Source: Corynebacterium casei LMG S-19264 (GTDB lineage: Bacteria > Actinomycetota > Actinomycetes > Mycobacteriales > Mycobacteriaceae). Taken from it: a DNA stretch of 64,000 nucleotides. Shown piece after piece: positions 1 to 8,314 of the stretch. Location: NCBI RefSeq assembly GCF_000550785.1, contig NZ_CP004350.1, forward strand, positions 1,158,009 through 1,222,008, in the 5' to 3' direction. Position numbers and translations under genes: made by a program. The notes beneath the pieces were generated by a model, which worked only from the letters and a program-made list of their open reading frames with translations, had not been told where the DNA came from and made no database searches. Position 1 is the stretch's first letter. The number at the start of each line of letters is the position of its first letter.

Positions 1-933
1 ACCCAGTTCCCTGGACCTGGTCGCGCAGAGAACAACGTTGTTGGTGTCCGAATCCTGCCAATCTTCGCAACGAAGGCAATTGGTATGGGCATGATGACCG
101 CTGGTGTTCTGGCTCTGATGTCTGGTCTGCTGACCATTAACGCAATCTGGAGCCTTGGACCATACAACCCTTCACAGGTTTCTGCTGGTTCCCAGCCGGA
201 TATCTACATGCTGTGGACTGACGGTATGGCTCGTATTCTTCCTGCGTGGGAGCTCTACCTGGGCAACTACACCATTCCATCTGCATTCTGGGTAGCACTG
301 CTTTGTGGTCTCCTGGTTGTACTTTTGATGGCGTACCCATTCATTGAGAAGAAGCTCACCGGCGACGACGCTCACCACAACCTGCTGCAGCGTCCACGCG
401 ACGTTCCAGTTCGTTCCGGTATCGGCGCAATGGCAATCACCTTCTTCCTGCTGATTACCATGTCCGGTGGTAACGACCACGTTGCTCACTTCTTCCAGAT
501 TTCGCTTAACGCGATGACCTGGGTTGGCCGTATCGGTCTGTTGGTTCTGCCTCCACTCGCATACTGGATTACCTACTCCGTTTGTGTTGGTCTGCAGCGC
601 TCCGACCGCGAGGTTCTTGAGCACGGTATTGAAACCGGCGTTATCAAGCAGCTGCCTAACGGTGCATTCATCGAGGTTCACCAGCCACTGGGCCCTGTTG
701 ATGAGCACGGCCACGCTGTACCACTCGAGTACGCAGGCTCCTACGTACCGAAGCAGCTCAACCAGCTTGGTGTTGCTGACTCCGAGGTACAGGGCACCTT
801 CGCTCCAGATGATGCTGACCTGATGCGTCGTGTTCACGAGCACCATGCTGACAATGCAGCTGAAGAGACCGAGATGCTGCGTCGTCTGAACGAGTCTAAC
901 CGCCGCGCAGACGAAGAGAACGGCCACATCTAG
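1..933 (+). CDS. qcrB: Cytochrome bc1 complex cytochrome b subunit QcrB, 3' part
   Basis: Membrane subunit of the menaquinol:cytochrome c oxidoreductase, which in actinobacteria forms a supercomplex with cytochrome aa3 oxidase. The reading frame is open from base 1, so the N-terminal half with the haem-ligand histidines lies upstream. The 310 visible residues contain about four hydrophobic segments (near residues 30-52, 80-105, 138-160 and 175-200), the conserved [10 protein letters not shown] stretch between helices, and a hydrophilic tail of more than 100 residues ending in a Glu/Arg-rich segment. A long cytoplasmic extension is typical of actinobacterial QcrB. The identity is well supported by sequence character and by the NlpC/P60 neighbours, which I recall in the same position in C. 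glutamicum. The gene is last in its operon, since a weak hairpin and 1.2 kb of non-coding DNA follow. Confidence 0.93.
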   Translation, partial: TQFPGPGRAENNVVGVRILPIFATKAIGMGMMTAGVLALMSGLLTINAIWSLGPYNPSQVSAGSQPDIYMLWTDGMARILPAWELYLGNYTIPSAFWVALLCGLLVVLLMAYPFIEKKLTGDDAHHNLLQRPRDVPVRSGIGAMAITFFLLITMSGGNDHVAHFFQISLNAMTWVGRIGLLVLPPLAYWITYSVCVGLQRSDREVLEHGIETGVIKQLPNGAFIEVHQPLGPVDEHGHAVPLEYAGSYVPKQLNQLGVADSEVQGTFAPDDADLMRRVHEHHADNAAEETEMLRRLNESNRRADEENGHI

Positions 934-969
934 CCGCTACCGGTTAGAAACTTAAATTAGCGCTCACAG

Positions 970-1010
970 CCCGCTGTGTTACTTTCAAAGAAGTAGCCCA
1001 GCGGGTTTCG
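970..1010 (+). terminator. Weak hairpin after qcrB
   Basis: A 7-bp arm CCCGCTG (970-976) can pair with CAGCGGG (999-1005) across a 22-nt loop, followed by TTTCG. The stem is short and the loop large, so this is only a possible terminator. Confidence 0.4.
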
Positions 1011-1190
1011 CTATTGCTAGGTGCTTCTTAATGTCTGGAGGGTAGGTCTAGTGGTTGTGGAAACGCCTGATTTTTGAGGTGGTGTTTCCAGGGCGTCTCG
1101 GGGGAGTGACCGTTACAAGTTAAGCGTCGTTTCCCAGTCAAAGACGGCGAGTTGTGTGGTTCCGGTCTAATTCCGGCTTTCTGGTTGCAT

Positions 1191-1451
1191 TCCTATATAT
1201 AAAGGACGCGTAATTCTCGTTTCAGTCGGAATTGCTCGTGATGCCTCAACGTCCGTAACCGGCTTTGTGTGGGCTTGAGAGCCTTCCATTAGGCTTCCCC
1301 GCCGTATACGAAGGATTCAACGCCTTAGGCGGCAATCTCACGCGGCTAACTCTGTTGCTTTCCGCTTCCGGTATTGGGAGTACCCTTTGGAGCCGTCTCA
1401 TTCCCGCGCCGAAGGACATAAGGGAAAAGATCCACTCATCCTTATATATAG
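1191..1451. repeat. Near-perfect inverted repeat bounding a 260-bp unassigned element
   Basis: CCTATATATAAAGGA at 1191-1205 is matched on the other strand by TCCTTATATATAGG at 1438-1451, a 14-bp inverted repeat with one extra A. The DNA between has a different texture from flanking sequence and carries weak open frames on both strands. It could be a small non-autonomous mobile element, a structured RNA, or a chance AT-rich match. No target-site duplication is evident. Confidence 0.35.
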
Positions 1452-1956
1452 GTGTAGTTAAAACGGGCAGTGTTGTCGGCTTGCTATCGGAGTGAAGTGG
1501 GTTCCGCGGGCGTGTAACTGCGTGCGATTGAATCGCTGTGGCGGAACTAGAAGTTTTTGGGGTGCGATTTCGCGGATCTGGGCGCGATCTCGTCAGAAAC
1601 GTATGGGATTTTTGGTCCGATTGTGACGGTTGATACCACTTAGTGAGCAACGCCACAGTGGCTGGGTTTTATGGCCCGTGAGCCTGTTTTGATATACGAA
1701 CCATTTGGGGCTGGAACCTAAATTGCGTTTGGTTCGTGCCAGTGAGTGGGTGGTTTTTGATTGAAGAGCCGACTTTTATACCGTAGTTGTTCCGTGAAGC
1801 TAAGTTTGGGAAATTTCAGATATCGGAAAGATAACAGGACAGTAACAAGGGGACACGAACTCTAAAACTCGACAAAGTTTGTGACAGTTTCGTAATCTAT
1901 TCGAGACATTGCGTTACCAACCGGGTAGCCAATTTGAATAACAACAACTTAAAGCG

Positions 1957-2061
1957 TCGTATCTGGTCCCGTCTGAATGATGAGGGGGCCGAGCGGAGGT
2001 GGACTTGGAGATGAAGTCTTCCGAAGAACGTTAGGCCCGACCCCAGGGGCCAGAGCTACGA
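1957..2061 (+). ncRNA. Structured 5' leader RNA of the NlpC/P60 gene (riboswitch-like)
   Basis: About 110 nt upstream of the 2173 start, the transcript can fold into nested helices. The outer helix is TCGTA + TCTGGTCCC (1957-1970) with GGGGCCAGA (2046-2054) + TACGA (2057-2061), including one G-U pair and a 2-nt bulge. Inside are GGGCC (1986-1990)/GGCCC (2034-2038) and GGACTT (2001-2006)/AAGTCT (2014-2019). GGCCC can alternatively pair with GGGCC at 2047-2051, which would break the outer helix, so two exclusive folds are possible. Cyclic di-AMP riboswitches often precede NlpC/P60 genes in actinobacteria, but the GGGGGAACC and CAGCUAACCUCG core elements of that class are not visible here. Class therefore unassigned. 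Confidence 0.45.
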
Positions 2062-2172
2062 ACAATCAATGCTGAGTTTAATTCCAAACACGGCTGGGAT
2101 GCTGTGAAGTTTCAGAATAACTCACTGCTCGTTGTTCGCAGTAGGCGCGCAGAATGATTTGGAGTTTATTTC

Positions 2173-2823
2173 GTGGCAAAGCACCGTCGTCAGAACGTTA
2201 AAACCGTTCGTCGTATCGCAGGCACCACCGCAGTCGCAGCTGTAGCAACCCTCGCGGGCCCAGCAGCAGCAAACGCAGCCGAGCTTGTAGTTCCTAACAC
2301 CAACTACTCCTTCAACGTTCAGGGTCTGGAAAACGTCCCTAACATCAACCAGGTACCAAACATTGACAAGTACGTACCTTCCTTGTCTGCTCAGAACAAG
2401 ACTTCGTTGCAGGCTTCGGTTCAGAACGAACCGACCAACAACTACGCAACCGAAAAGGCTGCAAAGCCAGCTGCTACCAGCGCTGGCCAGAAGGTAGTCG
2501 AGGCAGTCTACTCTAAGATTGGCTCCCCATACGGTTGGGGCTCAGTAGGTCCTAGCGCATTCGACTGCTCTGGCCTGACCTCTTGGGCATACGCTCAGGC
2601 TGGCAAGGCCATCCCACGCACCTCCCAGGCACAATCTTCCCAGGGCACCCCAGTGGCTATCTCTGACCTGCAGCCAGGCGACATCGTTGCTTACTACGGC
2701 GGCGCATCCCACGTTGGCATCTACGTCGGTAACGGCAAGATTGTTGACTCTTTGAACTCCGGTTCCACCGTTGCAGAGCGTTCTTTGAACTACATGCCAA
2801 TCCACTCCGCAGTTCGCTTCTAA
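2173..2823 (+). CDS. Secreted NlpC/P60 family cell-wall peptidase
   Basis: Predicted exported peptidoglycan endopeptidase of the NlpC/P60 family, which cleaves the stem peptide during growth and daughter-cell separation. 216 residues: a basic N-terminus, a hydrophobic signal segment (about 14-36, cut after ANA), an Asn/Gln-rich linker to about residue 105, then the catalytic domain. Cys132 sits in the FDCSG motif and His180 in SHVGIYVG. The third catalytic position, 12 residues after the His, is Asp192 here, where the paralogue at 3133 has His338. Start GTG is preceded by GGAG (2161-2164) at 8 nt. The gene is monocistronic, with a structured leader upstream and a strong terminator downstream, so it can be controlled separately from its paralogue. 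Family assignment is firm; cleavage site and in vivo role are inferred. Confidence 0.9.
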   Translation: MAKHRRQNVKTVRRIAGTTAVAAVATLAGPAAANAAELVVPNTNYSFNVQGLENVPNINQVPNIDKYVPSLSAQNKTSLQASVQNEPTNNYATEKAAKPAATSAGQKVVEAVYSKIGSPYGWGSVGPSAFDCSGLTSWAYAQAGKAIPRTSQAQSSQGTPVAISDLQPGDIVAYYGGASHVGIYVGNGKIVDSLNSGSTVAERSLNYMPIHSAVRF

Positions 2824-2855
2824 AATCGAGCAGCAGCGCCACTGACTGGCATTCG

Positions 2856-2899
2856 AGCCCCAGTTGCTTCCACAAAGTAGGAAGTAGCTGGGGCTTTGT
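2856..2899 (+). terminator. Strong intrinsic terminator after the first NlpC/P60 gene
   Basis: A 16-bp stem (2856-2871 with 2880-2895, two G-U pairs) with an 8-nt loop, followed by TTTGTC. Confidence 0.88.
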
Positions 2900-3084
2900 C
2901 GTGTCTGCGCCTTTTGCTTTTGGGTTGGGCGTGAGCCATTAACAGGATAAGTGCATTAAATTTCGCCAAAAAGTATATAGGTTAAATTCTGTGTAGCAAC
3001 ATCAGCGTTTTGGCAGGTTGAAGCAAATGTGTGGCCTAAGTCTAAGTTGTTACTCATGTGGTGGAAATATTCATTCGCCGACAT

Positions 3085-3090
3085 TATAGT
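3085..3090 (+). promoter_or_regulatory. Candidate -10 box for the second NlpC/P60 gene
   Basis: TATAGT lies 42 nt before the GTG start at 3133 in the 230-bp AT-rich gap after the terminator. The -35 region is not clear. AAGAAAG at 3119-3125 is a plausible ribosome binding site. Nothing else is recognised in 2900-3132. Confidence 0.45.
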
Positions 3091-3132
3091 GACTTGAGTA
3101 TTTAAAAAATTTAACAGCAAGAAAGACTCATC

Positions 3133-4221
3133 GTGGCAGTTGTGTTTGGCTCCTCCCGTGTCCGCTTAGCGGTCACCGTTTCCACATTTTCCCTGTGCGC
3201 AGCACTTGGCGCTCAGGCGGCATTCGGTCCACCAGCGGTATCCCAAGAAACAGAGCAGGCGCAAGAGTTAACGGCAGACGCCGCTTTGCCCGACGATGTT
3301 GCTGGCCTCATTGAGGAAGTAAGCAAGGTTGCCCGCGAGGTTTCCGCGAAGAATGAGGAAGTCAAAGAACTCGAGGATGAGCTTCAGGCCAAGGAAGAAG
3401 AACTCGTAAACCTTGAGGCGCAGGCGCAGGATGCGCAGGCTGCTGCCGATGAAGCGGAGAAGTTGCTGCAGGCACAGCAATCCAACGTCGATGGTATCGC
3501 GCAGTCACGCTACCGCGGTGACACCTTGGATCCCTTCATTGCGACGTTGAACTCCGGCAACCCCACCAGCGCAGTAGAGCGTTTGGGATATCTCGGCGCC
3601 ATTTCGCGAGATGCGCAGCGTTCCTTGAACTCCATCGCAGAGATTTCAGACGCAGCGGAAGAATCCCGAGCCCAGGCAGATGGCGCTGTGGCGCAAGCTA
3701 AGAAGATTAAATCTGAGCTGGAGAAAGAAAAAGACGCGGTCATTGCAGAGCGTGCGGATCTGGAGCAGCGTCAGTGGCAGATTGAAGAGCGCGTTGATTC
3801 TTTGAGCCCTGACCTGCGTGCGGCGTGGGAGAACCAGAATAGTCCTATCTCCGATATCGATCTGGCTGATTTGGGCGCCAATGCTACTGGTGCGGTTGCA
3901 GCAGCATTGTCCAAGCAGGGCTCGCCATATTCTTGGGGTGCTACAGGCCCAAGCGCATTTGACTGCTCCGGTTTGATGGCGTGGGCATATCAACAGCAGG
4001 GCAAGTCCATTCCGCGCACTTCCCAGGCGCAGATTGCCGGTGGTCAGACAGTGTCCATCAGCGATCTGCAGCCGGGAGACATCGTTGGCTACTACCCAGG
4101 TGTCACGCACGTGGGTATGTACATCGGAAACGGTCAGATTGTGCACGCTTCTACCTATGGCGTCCCAGTTCAGGTGGTGCCGGTTGATTCGATGCCTATC
4201 ACCGGTGCTTCGCGCTACTAA
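3133..4221 (+). CDS. Secreted coiled-coil NlpC/P60 endopeptidase (RipA-like)
   Basis: Predicted exported peptidoglycan endopeptidase of the type needed for cell separation in corynebacteria and mycobacteria. 362 residues: signal peptide (hydrophobic core about 10-34), two long Glu/Ala/Lys-rich coiled-coil stretches (about 48-125 and 165-225), then an NlpC/P60 domain from about 255. The catalytic set is visible: Cys278 in FDCSG, His326 in THVGMYIG and His338 in IVHAS. The coiled coil plus C-terminal peptidase is the RipA layout, where the coiled coil holds the enzyme inactive until a partner such as an FtsEX complex releases it. That regulation is inferred here. It lies tandem to a shorter paralogue and just upstream of pimB, whose start follows after 21 nt. 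Start GTG chosen from AAGAAAG spacing and signal peptide position. Confidence 0.92.
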   Translation: MAVVFGSSRVRLAVTVSTFSLCAALGAQAAFGPPAVSQETEQAQELTADAALPDDVAGLIEEVSKVAREVSAKNEEVKELEDELQAKEEELVNLEAQAQDAQAAADEAEKLLQAQQSNVDGIAQSRYRGDTLDPFIATLNSGNPTSAVERLGYLGAISRDAQRSLNSIAEISDAAEESRAQADGAVAQAKKIKSELEKEKDAVIAERADLEQRQWQIEERVDSLSPDLRAAWENQNSPISDIDLADLGANATGAVAAALSKQGSPYSWGATGPSAFDCSGLMAWAYQQQGKSIPRTSQAQIAGGQTVSISDLQPGDIVGYYPGVTHVGMYIGNGQIVHASTYGVPVQVVPVDSMPITGASRY

Positions 4222-4230
4222 CACGCGCGC

Positions 4231-4236
4231 TATTGT
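4231..4236 (+). promoter_or_regulatory. -10 box for leaderless pimB transcript
   Basis: TATTGT is followed after 6 nt by the ATG at 4243, the spacing expected if transcription starts at the start codon. It supports ATG 4243 over the GTG at 4237. Confidence 0.5.
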
Positions 4237-4242
4237 GTGGTT

Positions 4243-5379
4243 ATGCCGCGCACGCTTCTAGTTACCAATGATTTCCCGCCCACAATTGGCGGAATTCAGT
4301 CTTACCTGCGTGATTTTTTAGACTGCTTGGACCCGCTCGATGTGGTGGTCTTTGCTTCCACGCAGGATGAGAAGGCCGCGCGGGAGTTTGATGCCCAGGC
4401 GGATTTCCAGGTTGTTCGCTGGCCACGCAAGGTTATGTTGCCCACCCCGGCAACCATTCGGCGTATGCAGGAGCTCATTTCTGAGCACAGCATTGACACC
4501 GTGTGGTTTGGTGCGGCAGCGCCGTTGGCGTTGATGGGCAAAGCCGCCAAGCAAGCTGGTGCGCGCAAGGTTGTGGCCACCACGCATGGCCATGAGGTGG
4601 GGTGGTCAATGCTTCCAGGCGCACGCCAAGCCCTGCGAATGATCGGCAACAGCGCCGATACCATCACCTATATTTCGGATTACACGCTGCGGCGATTTAG
4701 CAAGGCCTTTGGCCCGCACCCACAGTGGGTTCATTTGCCGTCGGCGGTATCAGCAGAACAGTTCGGGCAGCCAGAGGCGTCGAAGGCAGAAGCCAAAGAA
4801 CACTTCGGCCTAGTTGATTCACCCACTGCGCCGGTAATTTTGTGTGTTTCCCGCTTGGTTCCGCGCAAGGGCCAAGACCAGCTCCTGCGCGCGATGCCCT
4901 TGGTGCGCCAGCACTGTCCTGACGCGCAGCTTCTTATTATTGGCCGGGGTCGCTACCGTGTCACGCTAAAGGAGCTGGCCAAGATTTATGATCCCTCGGC
5001 CGTAATTCAGGAAGCGAAAGATAGCAACGAGCTTTCCTTGGCGTTTCAAGCAGGTGATATTTTCGCCATGCCCGTGCGCACCCGCGGCAAAGGGCTTGAT
5101 GTGGAGGGCCTTGGGATTGTGTACCTGGAGGCCCAAGCGGCAAGTCTGCCGGTCATCGCCGGAAACTCCGGGGGAGCACCAGAGACCATAACCAAGGAGA
5201 CCGGTGTGGTCATCAACGGCAACAATGTGCACGAGCTTGCCGATGCCCTCGTGGAGATGCTGCTTAATCCGCAGCAATCTGCCGCGATGGGAAAGGCTGG
5301 TCGTGTCCACGTGGAGCAAAACTGGACCTGGGAGATCATGGGGGAGCGGCTGCGCAAGGCGCTGCAGCTAGAAAACTAA
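4243..5379 (+). CDS. pimB: GT4 family phosphatidylinositol mannosyltransferase PimB'
   Basis: GDP-mannose-dependent alpha-mannosyltransferase that adds the second mannose to phosphatidylinositol monomannoside at the inner membrane face, an early step toward PIMs, lipomannan and lipoarabinomannan. 378 residues with a GT-B fold: an N-terminal domain starting LLVTNDFPPTIGGIQSY, then a donor domain with SRLVPRKGQDQLL (about 205-220) and the EGLGIVYLEAQA stretch carrying the EX7E motif. This strongly resembles the crystallised C. glutamicum PimB', and the position after the NlpC/P60 pair matches that species. No ribosome binding site precedes ATG 4243; a TANNNT box 6 nt upstream suggests a leaderless mRNA. 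Together with mptA (12506-14080) it points to a lipoglycan-bearing envelope. Confidence 0.9.
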   Translation: MPRTLLVTNDFPPTIGGIQSYLRDFLDCLDPLDVVVFASTQDEKAAREFDAQADFQVVRWPRKVMLPTPATIRRMQELISEHSIDTVWFGAAAPLALMGKAAKQAGARKVVATTHGHEVGWSMLPGARQALRMIGNSADTITYISDYTLRRFSKAFGPHPQWVHLPSAVSAEQFGQPEASKAEAKEHFGLVDSPTAPVILCVSRLVPRKGQDQLLRAMPLVRQHCPDAQLLIIGRGRYRVTLKELAKIYDPSAVIQEAKDSNELSLAFQAGDIFAMPVRTRGKGLDVEGLGIVYLEAQAASLPVIAGNSGGAPETITKETGVVINGNNVHELADALVEMLLNPQQSAAMGKAGRVHVEQNWTWEIMGERLRKALQLEN

Positions 5380-5423
5380 CCCGCGCGTTGGGGTTTCGAT
5401 TATCTCAATTAGACGCTGACGTA

Positions 5424-5429
5424 TATCCT
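5424..5429 (+). promoter_or_regulatory. -10 box for leaderless glk transcript
   Basis: TATCCT ends 7 nt before the ATG at 5437; no Shine-Dalgarno sequence is present. Confidence 0.45.
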
Positions 5430-5436
5430 ATTACCC

Positions 5437-6375
5437 ATGAATAATGCTTCCCAGCAGCTTGCGATTGGTTTTGATATCGGGGGCACCAATGTACGCGCCG
5501 GCGTGGTCAACGCTGACGGTCAGGTGATTGACACCCGAGCAGTTGCAACGGCAAAAAATGCGGCTGATTTGGAAGATAGCATCGAAAAGCTAGTGCTTGA
5601 ACTGCGCGCTGACCACGACATTAAAGCTGTTGGTCTCGCCGTAGCTGGCTTTATTGATCCCACCTGCACCACTGTGCTTTTTGCCCCGCACTTGCCTTGG
5701 CGCAATGCGCCAGTGCGCAACAACATCGAGGACCGTTTGGGCATGCCGGTGCGTCTTGAACATGACGCGAACTCGGCCGCGTGGGGCGAGGCACGCTTTG
5801 GTGCCGGCCGCGACGCCAAGGACTGGGTGTTTTTCGCCGTCGGTACCGGCATTGGTGCCACGCTGATGAGCGGTGGGGAAATCTACCGCGGTGCTTTCGG
5901 TACCGCTCCAGAATTTGGCCACCTGTGCGTCGTGCCCAATGGCCGTGCGTGTTCTTGCGGCAAGAATGGCTGTTTGGAGCGTTATGCCTCCGGCACCGCC
6001 TTGCCTGATACTGCGGTGGAGCTGCGCGCGGACTATGAAACCGCACTGCCGGAAGTACCGACGGGCGAGGAGATTGTGGCTGCTGCCCGCCTGGGCGACC
6101 CATTGGCTGTAGCAGTCATGGAGGACTTCGGCATGTGGCTGGGCAAGGGTTTAGCCATGGTGTCTGATGTTCTTGACCCTGAGCTGATTGTTTTAGGCGG
6201 GGGAGTCTCGCACGAAGCAGACCTGTTCTTGCCGCATTCGCGACAGACCATGAAAGACAATATTGTCGGCGCTGGCTACCGCGAAGTAGCTGATGTGAAA
6301 GTTGCTGTTTTGGGTTCTCAAGCCGGAATGATTGGCGCGGCTGATTTGGCGCGCGCTGGCGCTTGCGTATCCTAA
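5437..6375 (+). CDS. glk: ROK family glucokinase
   Basis: ATP-dependent sugar kinase that phosphorylates free cytosolic glucose to glucose 6-phosphate, complementing PTS uptake. 312 residues. The N-terminal phosphate-binding loop FDIGGTNVRAG is at 12-22. The ROK zinc site is complete, with Cys172, Cys174 and Cys179 in the CSCGKNGCLE block preceded by the GH of EFGHL. The catalytic Asp lies in the RLEHDANSAAWGE stretch. Length and motifs are those of actinobacterial glucokinases, and a glk gene occupies this place in C. glutamicum. No PPGK-specific polyphosphate motif is claimed. A TANNNT box 7 nt before the ATG suggests a leaderless message. Confidence 0.88.
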   Translation: MNNASQQLAIGFDIGGTNVRAGVVNADGQVIDTRAVATAKNAADLEDSIEKLVLELRADHDIKAVGLAVAGFIDPTCTTVLFAPHLPWRNAPVRNNIEDRLGMPVRLEHDANSAAWGEARFGAGRDAKDWVFFAVGTGIGATLMSGGEIYRGAFGTAPEFGHLCVVPNGRACSCGKNGCLERYASGTALPDTAVELRADYETALPEVPTGEEIVAAARLGDPLAVAVMEDFGMWLGKGLAMVSDVLDPELIVLGGGVSHEADLFLPHSRQTMKDNIVGAGYREVADVKVAVLGSQAGMIGAADLARAGACVS

Positions 6376-6429
6376 AGATTAAAAGTCTCTGGCAATCACA
6401 CACATCCGGATAAAGCGAAGGACACTTCC

Positions 6430-7173
6430 ATGGCTAAGAAGAACCGTTGGTACTGGACGTTTCAGCACATCCTTTTTGGTCCTGTCCTGCGCGTGTGGAA
6501 CCGTCCTTGGGTAGAGGGAATGGATAACATTCCTGAATCAGGTGCAGTCATTGTGGCATCCAACCACCAGTCCGTAATGGATTCCTTTTACTTTCCGTTG
6601 ATGTGCCCACGCCAGATTAAGTTCATTGCTAAGGCAGAGTACTTTAATTCTCCTGGTGTGGTGGGTCGCCTGCAAAAGTGGTTTTTCTCCTCTGTTGGCC
6701 AGGTTCCCATTGACCGCAAGGCTGCGTCTGCGTCTGAAGGCATGATGAACTCCGCGCGCGAGATCCTCAATCAAGGCGACATCTTTGGTATTTATCCAGA
6801 GGGAACCCGCTCACCGGATGGACGAATCTACCGGGGACGTACCGGCATGGCGCGCGTTGCCATGGACACCGGCGTGGACGTGATTCCTGTTGCGATGTTT
6901 AACTCACGCAAGGCCAATCCCATTGGCACGTGGGTTCCACGTCCTGTTCGTGTTGGCACGCGCGTGGGTAGCCCCATCAATCCACATCAGTGGGCGCAGG
7001 AGAACGGTCTGGACCCGAAAGACCACGACACTGTGCGCGCATTTACTGATTTTTTCATGCTGAAGCTTGCTGAACTGGCTGAGCAACCGTACGTTGATGT
7101 GTACGCCTCAGAGGTCAAAGAATCTCTGCACAAGGGCCACGGCTATCCGAAGGGTGCTGAACCAAGCAAGTGA
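6430..7173 (+). CDS. plsC: 1-acyl-sn-glycerol-3-phosphate acyltransferase (PlsC family)
   Basis: Membrane-associated acyltransferase that acylates lysophosphatidic acid to phosphatidic acid, the precursor of all phospholipids including phosphatidylinositol used by PimB. 247 residues. The catalytic HX4D motif is His46-Asp51 in NHQSVMD, and the acceptor-binding YPEGTRS block is near residue 120. GAAGGAC at 6417-6423 is the ribosome binding site for ATG 6430. The stop codon overlaps the GTG of the next gene, so the two are translationally coupled. Substrate specificity cannot be read from sequence: paralogues in this family also acylate lysophospholipids or mannosides. Confidence 0.85.
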   Translation: MAKKNRWYWTFQHILFGPVLRVWNRPWVEGMDNIPESGAVIVASNHQSVMDSFYFPLMCPRQIKFIAKAEYFNSPGVVGRLQKWFFSSVGQVPIDRKAASASEGMMNSAREILNQGDIFGIYPEGTRSPDGRIYRGRTGMARVAMDTGVDVIPVAMFNSRKANPIGTWVPRPVRVGTRVGSPINPHQWAQENGLDPKDHDTVRAFTDFFMLKLAELAEQPYVDVYASEVKESLHKGHGYPKGAEPSK

Positions 7174-8303
7174 GTGCACAGAAACGTCTAGTTTGGCCAG
7201 ACGTCGCCAAGGGTATCTCCATCCTTGGTGTTGTCTTGCTGCATATCGGCATTGGCGTGCCGGAAGGTGAATCCACCTGGCTGTATCAGCTCAACACGTG
7301 GCTTGATCCGCTGCGCATGCCTCTGTTTTTTGTAGTCTCTGGCTATTTCTCCACCAAGGTCCTGCAGTTCACTCTGCGCGACGTGCTGGTCAAGCGCGTC
7401 TGGTTCTTCCTCGTGCCTTATATCATCTGGGTCAGCATTGAGCTGTGGACCAAGAACCTGGAGTGGCAGTGGGTATTTGGCAATGAGCCGCTTACCTGGC
7501 GCGAATTAGGGCTCAACCTGGTCTTGGGACACAACATGGGCTGGTTCCTGCATGCGTTGATCATGTTCAACCTCGCGCTAGTAGCCGTGCGTAAGCTGCA
7601 TCCAGCGCTCGCGATGCTGCTCAGTTTCACTCCAATACTGCTGTTGCCGCTCAATGAGCACATCTTCTTCATCGGCAAGGCTTTGATGTACCTGCCGTTG
7701 TTCTTTGCCGGGGTGTATTTCCGCCAGGCAATCACTGCCTTTGTCGATGCCGTGTGCCGCCTTAACGTGCCGGCGTTGATGTTCGCTGTGATTACTTATG
7801 CGGTGGGCTTTTTCTCCCGCGACCTATGGAACCAGTTCACTGGGGAAGTAGTGCTGCCGTGGTATCTGCCGGGCATGGACTACATGGGCTCGCAGGAAGT
7901 GCTGCTGTTGGTGCGCTTTGTGGAGCAAACCTTCCAGCTGCCGATGGCTTTGGTCATGGCCGTCGCAATCGCGCGTATTCCTTACGTTTCTAGTTTCTTT
8001 GCTTTTATTGGCCGCAATACTTTGCCGGTCTATCTGGGCCACCCAATCGCGCTGACTGTGGGATATCACTACGTCCAAATCGTCGGTCAGTGGGAGATTT
8101 CCATGGACGGTGAAAGATTGGTCAACACCACCTGGTTCTGGACCTTTGTGTGCATCATTCTTTCTGGTGCCGGTGGACTCATGCTGTGGTCAATTTCTAA
8201 AGTGCCGGGCATTGGTTGGACCGTCTACCCGCCAAGCCTGCGTCAGCTTCAAGAGATGGTTATGCGGCCCCCTGTGCTCAGGTCTGAACCTTGCAGGGAC
8301 TAA
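7170..8303 (+). CDS. Acyltransferase 3 family integral membrane protein
   Basis: Multi-pass membrane protein of the acyltransferase-3 family, whose members move acyl groups onto cell-surface sugars, lipids or peptides. 377 residues with about ten hydrophobic segments. The N-terminal PDVAKGISILGVVLLH stretch is the family signature, with the conserved His in the first helix, and FFVVSGYF follows at about residue 50. The start overlaps the plsC stop in a GTGA junction, so co-translation with plsC is likely. The substrate is unknown; an envelope lipid or glycan acceptor would fit the neighbourhood. Confidence is high for the family and low for the exact role. Confidence 0.8.
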   Translation: MSAQKRLVWPDVAKGISILGVVLLHIGIGVPEGESTWLYQLNTWLDPLRMPLFFVVSGYFSTKVLQFTLRDVLVKRVWFFLVPYIIWVSIELWTKNLEWQWVFGNEPLTWRELGLNLVLGHNMGWFLHALIMFNLALVAVRKLHPALAMLLSFTPILLLPLNEHIFFIGKALMYLPLFFAGVYFRQAITAFVDAVCRLNVPALMFAVITYAVGFFSRDLWNQFTGEVVLPWYLPGMDYMGSQEVLLLVRFVEQTFQLPMALVMAVAIARIPYVSSFFAFIGRNTLPVYLGHPIALTVGYHYVQIVGQWEISMDGERLVNTTWFWTFVCIILSGAGGLMLWSISKVPGIGWTVYPPSLRQLQEMVMRPPVLRSEPCRD

Positions 8304-8314
8304 GCTTTATCATC

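Larger units (their letters stand above)
934..2172. other. 1.24-kb non-coding stretch between qcrB and the first NlpC/P60 gene
   Basis: No convincing gene is seen. Two overlapping open frames occur at 1246-1656 (minus) and 1265-1495 (plus), but neither has a clear ribosome binding site, and being antisense to each other they cannot both be real. What the stretch does hold: a hairpin with arms TGGAAACGCC (1058-1067) and GGTGTTTCCA (1081-1090); an inverted repeat of about 14 bp bounding 1191-1451; an 8-bp inverted repeat ACGAACCA (1696-1703)/TGGTTCGT (1730-1737); and a well-paired RNA at 1957-2061 just before the downstream gene. The length is unusual for this window, where most gaps are below 250 bp. 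Confidence 0.6.

Noticed and set aside
172..927. 251-codon minus-strand open frame opposite qcrB
   Set aside because: Shadow of a strongly conserved coding region.
1246..1656. Open frame on the minus strand (136 codons) and a 76-codon frame on the plus strand within the same DNA
   Set aside because: No ribosome binding site, mutual overlap in antisense, uneven composition and no recognised domain; better described as a non-coding element.
1957..2061. Assignment of the leader as a c-di-AMP (ydaO-yuaA) riboswitch
   Set aside because: The expected GGGGGAACC and CAGCUAACCUCG core sequences are not visible; kept as an unclassified structured leader.
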